34,670 nucleotides of DNA from Paulinella micropora. Taxonomy: Eukaryota; Cercozoa; Imbricatea; Euglyphida. Below the pieces are notes generated by a model. That model made no database searches. It was not told where the DNA came from and saw only the letters and a list, made by a program, of their open reading frames with translations. A program made the translations under genes and the position numbers. Positions 9,289 through 19,290 of the stretch are shown in pieces. The stretch is taken from positions 595,344 through 630,013 of the forward strand of contig BJOX01000316.1 in NCBI GenBank assembly GCA_009731375.1, in the 5' to 3' direction. How positions within the stretch are numbered: position 1 is the stretch's first letter; each line of letters starts with the position of its first letter.

Positions 9289-9955
9289 GTGGTGAGTGTC
9301 GGTGCCGGCCGGTCTAGGAAAAGATGCCAGAGGAACCGGCGAGTTCCTCTTCGTCTTCACTTTCGTTTCTGCCGTGGTCGTCTGCGCTGGCGTCGGCAAT
9401 CAGCGTCGGTGACCGCAACAAGCAAGGCTATCAAGAAAGAAATCATCGAAATTGATGCATTAGATGAGGAGTCTAGCAAGGTTACAATGTACATACATAC
9501 ATACATACATACATACTATTTTATATTAAATACATATAGGCCGCAGTGAAAAAGAGCAAAATGAAGAGTATCAGAAGGAGTCCGAGGTAAATACATACGT
9601 ACATGCATGCATACATACATGCATACATACATACATACATACATACGTACGTACGTACATACATACATACATACATACATACATACATACATACATACGT
9701 ACGTACATACGTATGTACGTACATACAGACACACTATTACGTATGTACATACAGACACACTATTCGCACTAGAATGGACTTGCAAAATTTGCATCTACGT
9801 GGACAATCCTCCAGACTTTTTAGTCTGTGAACTTTGTTCTGCGAAGCGCGAAATCAGGATCAGCTGCAGGCTGATGACAGCGATCGTGACGACGCGTCCG
9901 AGGACAACGACAACGACTGGCTCCCTTTGTTTTTACGATTACCACTCAGCGACTC

Positions 9956-9993
<38 letters not shown>

Positions 9994-10558
9994 CCTGCTG
10001 CCCAACGAAAACGCCAACGATGACACCAAGTCGAACGATGACGAAAGCGACAGCGACAGTGCAGCTGCTTCAAATAACACTGCAAAAGTGCTTGGCAGCG
10101 ATGTTGCAGCAGGCAAGGAGCTTCCTGGTGAGGAGACGTGTATTGCGTTCGAGTGGGTTGATTATAACAACAACAAGTAAGTCAAACGCAAATCCAAGAA
10201 GAAAGTGAAAAGGTTCAGCTTGGGCAAGGTTATTGAGGTGGAAGTAAGTCCAGTTGATCCTAATCTCTAATCCACAGTTCTGGTTCATGTTTGGGGCCAC
10301 CCAGCAGGTTCCAACCAATATACGGAAAAATATCGACCTGCTTGCCTACATGGAGAAAAAGAAAAACAATCTATGAACGACCCAAGCACAGCTGCAGAGG
10401 AATTTGAACGTTGGGAGAAAGAAGTTTTAGCAAGTCACATCATTTCCCTCGATGTTTCCATGCAAAGATGTGATGATGGTGATGAGTCACCCTTACGAAT
10501 TGCATCAGCCGATCAGGAGCACATCAAAAAAGATTTACGTCGATACAATCACACTTGA
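9289..10558 (+). pseudogene. Decayed gene encoding a RanBP2-type zinc finger protein with acidic and basic segments
   Basis: Several protein-like pieces follow each other in different frames. First, near 9424-9480, a segment ending E-I-I-E-I-D-A-L-D-E-E-S-S-K stops at a GT-rich repeat. After microsatellite-bearing, intron-like stretches (9480-9539 and 9592-9735), 9775-9837 encodes W-x-C-x2-C-x4-N-x6-C-x2-C, the spacing of a RanBP2-type zinc finger (family role: binding RNA, ubiquitin or Ran; x4 instead of the usual x3 before Asn). An acidic Asp/Asn/Ser tract follows in a second frame. A third frame runs from about 10016 to a TGA at 10556 and is broken only by TAA at 10178 and 10268. It holds an acidic stretch, a basic K-R-K-S-K-K-K-V-K-R segment resembling a nuclear localisation signal, and a Trp/His-containing tail. 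A GTAAGT...CACAG pair (10244-10277) could be a 34-nt intron, but removing it shifts the frame. Frameshifts plus in-frame stops favour a pseudogene; missing introns or assembly indels are alternatives. Confidence 0.5.
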
Positions 10559-11128
10559 AACTTCGATTCATCACTGTTTTCAAGTTTTGATTTGCAGCGT
10601 ATTTTCATAACAGTCTAGTTTAGTAATTTTTTTATTGCTTATAAATTTTTGTCCTTTGGTATGCTTCATTTATACATATTTCGTTCATTGCATCTTGTTC
10701 TGACGCTTTAATTTTTTTCTGATGACACTTTTAATCAGTTTTATTTTACGTTCATATGTCATTTTCACACTTATCTCTATTATTAATAATATGTGTGATA
10801 AATCTTTTGAAATTATTATATAATATCAATAAAACTGTCCTTACGTAAAGTTAATTTAATTCAATTTCAATGTCAAGCCAGATTTTAATCAGGCATCGCC
10901 TTATTGAGATTACTAATAGCCAATACTGCCAGGTTGATAGAATCAGTAAGAACTATTTAAATGTTAATAAGTTATTACAGTCGGCCGGGTCACTGTTGGT
11001 ATTAATATTAATATTAATATTAAATATCCTAAATTTCAATCGAAACAAGGATTTCAACTGAAATGTATTTTTTTGATTAAAAATCAATTTCTGACACAAA
11101 GCAAATATTTTCAACTAAAACTAAAAAA

Positions 11129-11177
11129 CTGACTCAAAAAAGAAAAATTAATTTTTTTTTACACTTGAATGTCGCTA
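11129..11177 (+). repeat. Direct repeat, right copy (uninterrupted partner of 8832-8881)
   Basis: Shares CTGAC, A-rich, T-run and TTGAATGTCG blocks with 8832-8881. Beyond it the sequence continues CTAGCAATAATTTT, matching what follows the target duplication at 9121 (AGTAATATATTTT). This is the expected look of an unoccupied paralogous insertion site. Confidence 0.6.
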
Positions 11178-11224
11178 GCAATAATTTTACTTGTAGGCTA
11201 CAAACCAGCTAGGAGAAAACCAAC

Positions 11225-11282
11225 TTGAGATTTTCGTGTTTTTTTTTTTTTTTTTTTTTTTTTCGAAACACGAAAATCTCAA
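11225..11282. other. Hairpin: 17-bp perfect arms around a poly-T loop
   Basis: TTGAGATTTTCGTGTTT (11225-11241) is the exact reverse complement of AAACACGAAAATCTCAA (11266-11282). About 24 nt, almost all T, separates the arms. Confidence 0.85.
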
Positions 11283-12420
11283 ATTTCGTAGTTTGAGCAT
11301 GATTTCTTGCATAGATAAATAGGTGAATCGTTTTGTACTATGATTAAACGTATTTCTCCAACTTTGTGTTATTTGTAAATGTCTGCGGAAGGAAAAAACT
11401 CAAAATCACAAAACCAGCATTTTTCTGGTTTTGGAAACATAAGATTTTAGTATTCATCAGTTTTAAGAATCGTCTTTTTTGGTATTGGAATCGTCTTTCA
11501 CAACCATAAAGTAAAGCTCCACCAAAGGATTTTTGTTCATTTTGCCTAGAAGCTACAAACCAAAAAGTGGGTTTTCACAACTTCACGTGTCTGACCCACA
11601 CATGCCTGTACATTTTTTCCTGGACCTTTTTCCTCCACTTTTCTTACTGTAACCATGTCTCACTGACACTGATATACTTACGATAGAAACAAAAATATTG
11701 AAAATGGGATGTGCTTGCTTCATTCCTGGAGGCGTGCAAGTCCAGGATGTCGGAATGTCAAAAAAGTTTTGACTATTTTTCTTTTGGAGTTCGTGTGATT
11801 TTTCAACAAAACCTACGTAGATTTGAAGGTATAGTGTTTTAGGACTCCCCCAACCTATTTAAGAGCTGTAGGACCGTCAATTGCTTAGAAATAAATTAAA
11901 TTTATTTGCTGGTTCAGCTGCCCTTAAGGGACTGTTTTCCGGCCGACTCTGTGTGTCTCAGAGATGTTGAAATTTTCTCAAAATTAAAACAAATTACTTA
12001 TTGAGATGACTTGTATAACGTTCGATAGTTCAAAGCTAAGAAAATAAAAAGCAAAAACAGATTCTTTAATCATAATCGTGGTTGCAAACCATTTTTCACC
12101 ACATTGAATCAGCAAAAAAATTACGGCCCGACCTGTCTTTTTGATAAAGTTTCCGAAATATTTTTCACAAGAAATACTGACTTTTTTACAACTTCAAATG
12201 CTTCGTTTGTCAAAACTACTAAAAATAATTTAAAATCGATTGCAGATTCTGAATCAGGGTGATCTGAAGAATTTAAATGTACATGTTTTATTATCTTTAA
12301 ACCGGCCGCGCACTTAACTAAGTTTTTTATGGTATAAAAAACATATGACACAATATTATATTAATAATTCGGCCCGGTACGGTATTCATTCCGATAATGC
12401 AACACCCAAAAAACCACTCA

Positions 12421-12804
<384 letters not shown>

Positions 12805-12873
12805 AAAATTCTGCTTTCAATTGTTATTATTTAGCGGCCAGCTGCCTTGAAAAATAACGTAATGCTAGCTAAG

Positions 12874-14127
12874 TTTCACTGACCTGTCTCACACGGGAAC
12901 GTCAGACAAAAAACAAATACTCCAACACAACCCTCATAGCTCTTTTGCAAAACAAACAATTTCATTGGACTCAAGCAGGTGTCTCGTACCCTCTAGCCCA
13001 ATCCATATCTGTGTGCTCACAAGGAGACATCAGATACAGACTCTCTGTCATTCTTGCTGTTCTCACAAAGAGACCAAGAAGAAGGAGGTGGACAGAGGAA
13101 TGAAGGAACACACACAAAACACAAACAAGCATAGGGACAGGAACACAACACTCTACCCTTCTAGTTTGTGCATTTATCTGCATTACTTCACACATACGCA
13201 AGAGTATTTTTGAAAATCTCTGATCGTTCTCAAAAAGTAGGTCTGAGATTGAACCTATCCGACTAACTATCGACTTCTCAAGGAGAGCTTCTCTAGCTTC
13301 TCTATTACTATCTGTGTGTAGGTCTTAGTGCCTCATACCAGTTACAATATAGAAAAGGAGGAGGAGAAAGCAATTTGAGCAAGGAGAACAAGAAATCGGA
13401 GAGTGGACTACTGTCTCTCAAACAAAAACAAGCATTCAAACATTGCTACATAGAGGACAGAGAATCTCACTCTACCCTCTCTCTTAGTTTCTCTCTTCAC
13501 TAGTCAATCGACGGAAGGAGAAACAGAACACAAACGAACAAAAACCAAACATAGAAGCTGAGACTGTCCTCCTGTTACTTACTACTACGACACCATGTCG
13601 GCAGAGCTCAACGAGGTGGATAACTTTCTGGATGAATCACAACAACAAGAAGAGCGCTAGCAAATGATGCAAGGAGGAGGAGGATTGGATAAAGGAGGAG
13701 GAGTAAGTGAGGAAAAAGGAGGAGTAGGAGGAGGAGTAGGTGGAGGAGCAGAAAGAGGCAGACGAAGAGTAGTAGAAGAGGAGTAGGAGGAGGAGTAGGA
13801 GGAGGAGTAGGAGGAGGAGTAGGAGGAGGAGTAGGAGGAGGAGTAGGAGGAGTAGGAGGAGGAGGAGGAGTAGGAGGAGGAGTAGGAGGAGGAGTAGGAG
13901 GAGGAGTAGGAGGAGGAGTAGGAGGAGACTGGGAAGAAGAAGGAGCATATGCAGAAGGAGGAGGAGGAGGAGAAGGAGGAGGAAGATTTGATCAAGGAGA
14001 GAGCTTTGGGGCATACAGCATGACAATGCCACCTGCCTCTACAGGAGGAGGAGGGAGACTAATGATAAATTTGGCTGATGGGGAGATCTCAGAAGACGAA
14101 TTCTGCTGCTCATTTGCGTACGTGTAA
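12874..14127 (+). mobile_element. Truncated 5' copy of retroelement B (leader plus broken gag start)
   Basis: From 12874 the sequence matches 29611 onward with high identity through the whole ~720-bp leader and into gag. The copy begins abruptly next to unrelated DNA and loses similarity after about residue 125 of Gag, so it lacks the rest of gag and all of pol. It lies in the same orientation as element B. Confidence 0.85.
13595..14127 (+). pseudogene. gag: Broken gag fragment of a B-type element
   Basis: The ATG at 13595 lies at the same point as the B Gag start (30335) in the same context (ACTACTACGACA[C/T]CATG). The frame meets a TAG 21 codons in (13658-13660), then resumes with the Gly/Glu-rich N-terminal region. 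That region is expanded here by a GGAGGAGTA-type repeat (13780-13925) and shifts frame within it. It resumes again with a peptide matching B residues around the T-G-G-G-G-R motif (P-P-A-S-T-G-G-G-G-R against P-P-A-Y-T-G-G-G-G-R), then ends at TAA 14125. Everything downstream is missing. Not functional. Confidence 0.85.
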
Positions 14128-14997
14128 TGGATAGCCAACACAGCTAGAAACCCATACTCCCACTTATCCCAGTCTGGGTCTCTACTGTTAAATGGTGGGG
14201 GATCTACCTTGAACCCTTAAAGTTTGTGTAACGATGTCTCGAACATGGGGTAAGCCATGTTCTTAGACCAAAGTGAGGAAGATAGGAGTAACTCTCAACT
14301 ATCAATAAATTCCTACAGTTACGTAGAAATGAGGGCATTATTATTAGGGATGAAGCAATTTGGCGTGTCTGTGTTATGCTATCCTAGTAGCCACAAGACA
14401 CGTTTGGGGTGGGCGCCTTCAGCTTGCCCACGAATCGTTGTCGACTGCCTGCTGCACGTCGACCCTTGCACTTTCCTGTTGAAGGCCTAATACCTCTCCT
14501 TCCAGACTAAGTGCAATTGATTAAAGCTGCTGACGCAGCCTGAGTCTGCTAATCAAGGCTCGATAAAACAGAAGTGATGTTGAAAGGTACTATACCTTTT
14601 GCCACTTTTGACACAGGCAATTTCATAAATATAAGAGGCAAATTCCTGCAGGTTTTGTTGATAAAACAAGCAGATCTATAATTAAAAATCATTGTTTATA
14701 AATAAATTCAATATTTTAAGTTAGTTTTGAACCTGAAATGTGGCAAAATCAAGCAAAAATGTGGCAAAATACTTGCAACTTTTTGCTAAGTTCTTTGCCT
14801 ATTTTTGCTTCTTTTTTTGCTTGATTTTTTCATCTAATATTAATGAAAATAATCAGATTTAATGATAAATTAATTTTACTTCATGATCCACCACCCGGCT
14901 GACATGAAATAAGTGGCATGCGGAGTCACTAGTACTTTAAAAAGGGCTGTGTAAAACTTTCTAAGTCAATGCACTACGGCGACAAATAGCGACTTAT
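14128..14997. other. Unique AT-rich spacer; no gene recognised
   Basis: No homologous copy in the window, no protein-like frame and no simple repeat. The last 25 bp (CTACGGCGACAAATAGCGAC, 14973-14992) resemble a segment of the element A LTR (29240-29255, reverse strand) and lead into the palindromic array. Confidence 0.5.
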
Positions 14998-15342
14998 TTT
15001 TTCAGGTGTAGAAAATTTTTGCCGGGATTCGACGAAAATTTCCGGGGGTGACAAATTGTTCCGGGACCCGACAAATTTTTGTCGGTTACCGGAAAAATTT
15101 GTCACACCTGACAAAATTTTGTCGGGCCTGACAAATGTTTTTGCCAGGAACTGGCAAAACTTAGTCGGGACCCGACCAAAAAAAAATGTCAGGTCCTGGA
15201 AAAAGTTTTGCGTGCCTAGACACAAATATTATTCCCATACCTAACAAATTTTGTCGGAAACCAGCGCATTTTTTAAGCTGACTTTTTTTCTTTTGTCGGG
15301 TCCCAGCAAATGAACAGAGAAATTTTTTTTGCCAGGACCCGA

Positions 15343-15383
<41 letters not shown>

Positions 15384-16340
15384 NNNNNNNNNNAAATTAT
15401 TCCGATACCTGACACATTTTGTCGGACCCGGCACTTTTTTCCGGATCCTGACCCATTTTGTCGGGACGTCGACCCGGCAAATATTTGTTTCTCCCCTGGT
15501 TCCGGAAAATTTTTCTTGGTTCAGGGGGGTTTTTTTTTTGGGGCTACAAACAGCAAAAGTTTTCGGGTTCCTGTTTTCCGCAAAATTTGCCGGGACCCGA
15601 AAAATAAATAATTTTCCTGGAGTAGGCAATTTTTTTCAGGACTTGACTAAAATTGTAGAGAGATGAAAATACTGTCAGGACCTGGAGGAATTTGTCAGTA
15701 CCTCAAACATTGTTCAGGATCTGGAAATATATTTTGCTTTTCCTGAACCTGACAATATTTCCTGGTTCCGGCAAAATTTGCCGGGACCCGAAAAATAAAT
15801 AATTTTCCTGGAGTAGGCAATTATTTTCAGGACCTGACAAAAATTGTCGAGAGCTGAAAATATTTTTCATTTCCTGGAAAAATTTGTCAGTACCTCAAAC
15901 ATTTTTCAGGATTTGGAAATATATTTTGCTTTTCCTGAACCTGACAATTTTTCCTGGTTCCTGCAAAATTTGCCGGGACCCGAAAAATAAATAATTTTCC
16001 TGGAGTAGGCAATTATTTTCAGCACCTGACAAAAATTATCGAGAATTGAAAATAGTTTCATTTCCTGGAAAAATTTGTCAGTACCTCAAACATTTTTCAG
16101 GATTTGGAAATATATTTTGCTTTTCCTGAACCTGACAATATTTCCTGGTTCCGGCAAAATTTGCCGGGACCCGGAAAATAAATAATTTTCCTTGAGTAGG
16201 CAATTATTTTCAGGACTTGACAAAAATTATCGAGAACTGGACAAACCTGCCGAATCCCGAGAAACTTTTTCAGGATCTGGAAAAAGTTGCTGTATATAGG
16301 AAAAAATTGTCAAAACCCTGCAAATGTTTCCTGGTGGTGA
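14998..16340. repeat. Array of ~21-bp imperfect palindromes (consensus near TTTGTCGGGACCCGACAAA)
   Basis: The block alternates A/T cores (AAATTT) and G/C cores (GGGACCC) about every 20-22 bp. Each unit is close to a palindrome, TTTGTCGGG-A-CCCGACAAA, with frequent G[T/C]C and CAA/GAA substitutions. Roughly 60 units are present. A poly-A run and a 10-N gap (15384-15393) interrupt it. From 15591 on, four copies of a 191-192-bp higher-order unit are visible (feature 15591-16340). No transposase or RNA gene is associated. Confidence 0.85.
15591..16340. repeat. 191-bp higher-order repeat within the palindromic array, four copies
   Basis: The landmark CGGGACCCGAAAAATAAATA recurs at 15591, 15782, 15974 and (one change) 16165, spacings of 191, 192 and 191 bp. 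Each copy holds about nine of the ~21-bp units in the same order. The fourth copy diverges after about 16240. Confidence 0.85.
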
Positions 16341-16487
16341 AAAGCATCTCATTTTTCTGGTGGCAGGATTCTGGCGGCGAAACTTTGCGCAATGCCCCTG
16401 CAAAAACGGCTGGTCCGTTCTGGCCGGGAAAAGTTACATTCGACGTTTCAGGCCAGGCGCTATCAGAATCTGCAAAAAAAATTTCAG

Positions 16488-16629
16488 GTGGGCGGTGGCA
16501 TCGAAAGAAAAATGGCACTGTTCAAAAAAAACCAGGAAGTGCAAAGTTACGGCTTTTTTGACCATGTGCTTTTGGTTCAGTTTCAAGCGACCCCAACATT
16601 CTCAACAGCTCCCTTTTTCAGAATGGAAG
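16488..16629 (+). CDS. Candidate internal exon (unrecognised protein)
   Basis: TTTCAG precedes and GTGGGT follows a 142-nt segment open in one frame with a protein-like product (47 codons; contains M-A-L-F-K-K-N-Q-E-V-Q-S-Y-G-F-F-D-H). It ends one nucleotide into a codon. The next candidate exon at 16745 supplies exactly two nucleotides and stays open, across a 115-nt intron with a long pyrimidine tract and CCAG. No family recognised. The exon could extend upstream, since the frame is open back to 16392. Confidence 0.4.
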
Positions 16630-16744
16630 GTGGGTTTCTTTTTGCCTCCTTTTGCTACTGCAATGCATGCAACAATTTGCTTCTACATCACTTTTGTGCA
16701 ACTTGTTGGCTTGTTGCTGCTGCTGTTGTTAGTTTTTTTTCCAG

Positions 16745-16826
16745 GCGTGTTACTTGGATATTTGTTTTTTTGGGCTGCAGAATCGAGCGAGCGCGGAGAA
16801 AGAGCGTTTAAGACGTTGTTAAAACG
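16745..16826 (+). CDS. Candidate internal exon (unrecognised protein)
   Basis: 82 nt between TTTTTTTTCCAG and GTAAGC, both strong splice signals. In phase with exon 16488-16629 the peptide starts with a hydrophobic aromatic stretch (G-V-L-L-G-Y-L-F-F-W-A-A) followed by a charged end (E-S-S-E-R-G-E-R-A-F-K). It leaves two nucleotides of a codon, which fits the acceptor at 18466. The downstream intron would contain the CT arrays, the second palindromic block and the foldback element. Confidence 0.45.
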
Positions 16827-16862
<36 letters not shown>

Positions 16863-16876
16863 TCTCTCTTGACCTC

Positions 16877-16963
<87 letters not shown>

Positions 16964-17085
16964 TTTGGTCGGTCGGTCGGTCGGTCGGTCGGTCGGTCAG
17001 TCGGTCGGTCGGTTGTGGTTGCTTGGTTGCTTGGTTGCTTGGTTGCTTGGTTGCTTCTCTCTATCTCTCTCTCTCTGTCTCTCCC

Positions 17086-17124
<39 letters not shown>

Positions 17125-17464
17125 CTCTCTGTCTCTCTCTTTCTCCTTCTCCTTCTTCTCCTCCTTCTTCTCCTTCTTCTCCTCAACCCCCTCCTTCTTC
17201 TCCTCCTTCTCCTTCTCCTTCACTCGGGCTCTCTCTCTTCTTTCTCTTCTCTCTCTTCTCTCTCTTCTCTCTCTCTTCTCTCTCTTCTCTCTCTTCTCTC
17301 TCTTCTCTCTTCTCTCTTCTCTCTCTCTCTTCTCTCTCTTCTCTCTCTTCTATCTTCTCTCGCTTCTCTCGCTTCTCTCGCTTCTCTCTCTTCTCTCTCT
17401 TCTCTCTCTTCTCTCTCTTCTCTCTCTTCTCTCTCTTCTCTCTCTTCTCTGTCTGCTTTGCGTT
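16827..17464. repeat. CT-rich field with (GGTC)n, (GGTTGCTT)n and a TCTCTCTTC 9-mer array
   Basis: CT dinucleotides (16832-16960), GGTC tetramers (16967-17012), GGTTGCTT octamers (17014-17056), CT again, CTTCTC-type (17141-17220), then a 9-bp TCTCTCTTC array (17230-17455). Poly-Ser/Leu and Arg/Glu frames here are artefacts. Confidence 0.95.
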
Positions 17465-17786
17465 AAATTCCGGAAATCATGCGTTGAAGTCAGGAAAATT
17501 TCCGGGACCCGGGAATTTTTTTCGATACCTGGTAAAAATTTTCGAGATCCGGGAAAGTTTTTCGGAACCTGAAAAATATCCTGGGAAATTTTCAGGGCCC
17601 GGAAAAGTTTTTCGGAACCTGAAATATATCCGAAGAAATTTCCGGGATCCGTAAAAGTTTTCCTACATACGGAAAAATTTCCGGAATCCGAAAACGTTTT
17701 TTGACATCCAAAAAAAATTTCCTAGATCCAGAAAAATTTCCGGGATCCAGAAAAAATTTCCGGGACCCGAAAAACTTTTCCTGCTC
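17465..17786. repeat. Second block of ~20-bp palindromic repeats
   Basis: About 15 units of the type AAATTTCCGGGACCCGGAAA with divergence, the same architecture as 14998-16340 but with CCGG/GAAA variants predominating. It ends at the TAG-triplet array of the foldback element. Confidence 0.8.
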
Positions 17787-17788
17787 TT

Positions 17789-17789
17789 G

Positions 17790-17837
<48 letters not shown>

Positions 17838-17850
17838 CTAGTACTAGTCC

Positions 17851-17916
<66 letters not shown>

Positions 17917-18086
17917 CCTCCGCCTGAGTTTCAACATAGTATACTTGGATGTATATGTAATTAACTATAATGTGTAATTTGCATAATGGATACGCAAATG
18001 TATTAATGTAATTCTATATGAATTGATGTAATATTGTATAAATCCGATGATATGGTTTACATCTACCTTTTGGCAATGCAGCATGG

Positions 18087-18132
<46 letters not shown>

Positions 18133-18322
18133 GCTGTGCTGTTTCTGGGTATTTGCTTTTAACCCCCGTCTGGATTATGATTGATCGATTTGTTCGACAT
18201 CTATGCATATTACACCAATTAATATCGTATTACATTAATGTATTTGCGTATCCATTATGCAATTAGACATTATAGTTAATTACATATACATCCACGTATA
18301 CAATGTTGAAACTCAGGCGGAG

Positions 18323-18382
<60 letters not shown>
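17789..18382. mobile_element. Foldback (MITE-like) inverted repeat with triplet-repeat ends
   Basis: Left arm 17917-18035 and right arm 18207-18323 are inverted copies of ~118 bp with few mismatches. One end reads CCTCCGCCTGAGTTTCAACA on the left, with TCTCCGCC in the inverted right copy. Outside the arms sit a (TAG)n array on the left (17789-17916) and (CTA)n on the right (18324-18382), so the triplet is also part of the inversion. The ~170-bp centre holds a (CT)n run (18091-18130). There is no ORF beyond the mirrored poly-Leu artefacts. I saw no target duplication, because the ends lie inside triplet repeat. Confidence 0.75.
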
Positions 18383-18383
<1 letters not shown>

Positions 18384-18466
18384 CTGCTGGTGCTGCTGCT
18401 AGACTGTGCCGTACCCTACCTTATTGCTACCCTACCAGTACCTTTTTCTTTTTCTCACGAGCAAAG

Positions 18467-18696
18467 TATGTTAGGTAGCAAGCAATCGATAGTATTAGTT
18501 TCTGATGTGTTGCATTATTCTGTACATGTGCCGGCTGGTAAAGGACAGTGGCACATTGTTCATTTTTGGGGGAATGACTATACAGAAATTAATTCATTTC
18601 CTACTACACCCCCGTTTTTTACCAGTGTTTTGTTGCACTCAAAAATGGGGGAAAATATGTTTACAAATACCAGAGCGCAGAAAGAGCCCTACACAG
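18467..18696 (+). CDS. Candidate exon (unrecognised protein)
   Basis: A pyrimidine tract and CAAAG precede and GTAAGG follows 230 nt with an open protein-like frame (about 76 codons; includes V-P-A-G-K-G-Q-W-H-I-V-H-F-W-G-N-D and H-S-K-M-G-E-N-M-F-T-N). With the acceptor at 18466 it takes the one nucleotide needed after exon 16745-16826, so the three candidate exons form one consistent reading frame. Alternative AGs lie nearby (for example 18475), and the frame is also open upstream into the triplet array. No family recognised. Confidence 0.35.
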
Positions 18697-18925
18697 GTAA
18701 GGTCCAAGATTGGGACTTCAGGTTGGGAACCGAGGTGTTTGATGATGGAGAGAGAAAGCAGCACAGAGGGAAAAGATCAACTTAGACAAGCTGGGAGAGA
18801 GTTCTGCTATTTGCTACAGTATATAAGAAAAACATAAGCTTTGATTGCTCGTGAGTAAATAAACGTGTATTTTGATTTGTCTGAATTTCAGTTAGTGTAC
18901 CTCCGGGCCAGCCACATGATATCAT
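18697..18925. other. Unique sequence, no gene recognised
   Basis: AT-rich stretch with an AATAAA-like ATAAATAAACG near 18855. It could be 3' flanking sequence or intron of the preceding exon; nothing decides. Confidence 0.4.
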
Positions 18926-19290
18926 TAAGCACTTCCGGGACCCAGAAAGATTTCTCAGGACCCTGCAATTTTTTCCTAGACCAGGCGATTTTTCCAGGGA
19001 CTTTGGCAAAAAAATTTGCCGGGACCAGGTGAATTTTTCCTTCACTCTGCAATTTTCCCAGAACCGGTGAGAAATACTTTGCCGGGATCCGGCGATTTTT
19101 TCTTATACCCTGCAATTTTTGCTGGGACCCGGCAAAATGTGACTTTTCCTAGACCCGGCAAAATTCGCCGGAACCCGACAAAAAGTCATTTTCCCGGGAA
19201 AAAATTCTCAGATCCTGGCAAATGAAAAAAAAAATTGTCAGATCCTGACAAAAAAAAAAAAAAAAAAAAAAAACAAAGAAAATAAAAATT
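18926..19290. repeat. Third block of ~21-bp palindromic repeats, ending in poly-A and a gap
   Basis: About 14 units such as TTTGCCGGGACC and AGACCCGGCAAAATTCGCC, with the same alternation of A/T and G/C cores. It ends in A-rich DNA at 19250-19290, where a 582-bp run of N begins (19291-19872). Confidence 0.8.

Larger units (their letters stand above)
10559..12420. other. AT-rich DNA without a recognised gene
   Basis: About 1.9 kb of A/T-rich sequence. Contents I can name are the second copy of the direct repeat (11129-11177) and the poly-T hairpin at 11225-11282. Open frames are short and unlike protein. Confidence 0.6.

Noticed and set aside
10244-10277. Genuine 34-nt intron in the RanBP2-finger gene
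   Set aside because: Donor and acceptor look good, but its removal puts the downstream exon in a frame that stops early and loses the long protein-like tail; left undecided.
13637-14032. Minus-strand poly-Leu frame
   Set aside because: Antisense of the GGA-rich gag repeat in the truncated B copy; the plus strand carries the homologous coding sequence.
15591-16340. CRISPR array
   Set aside because: The regular spacing has no distinct repeat/spacer alternation; the whole 191-bp unit is repeated, and the context is eukaryotic.
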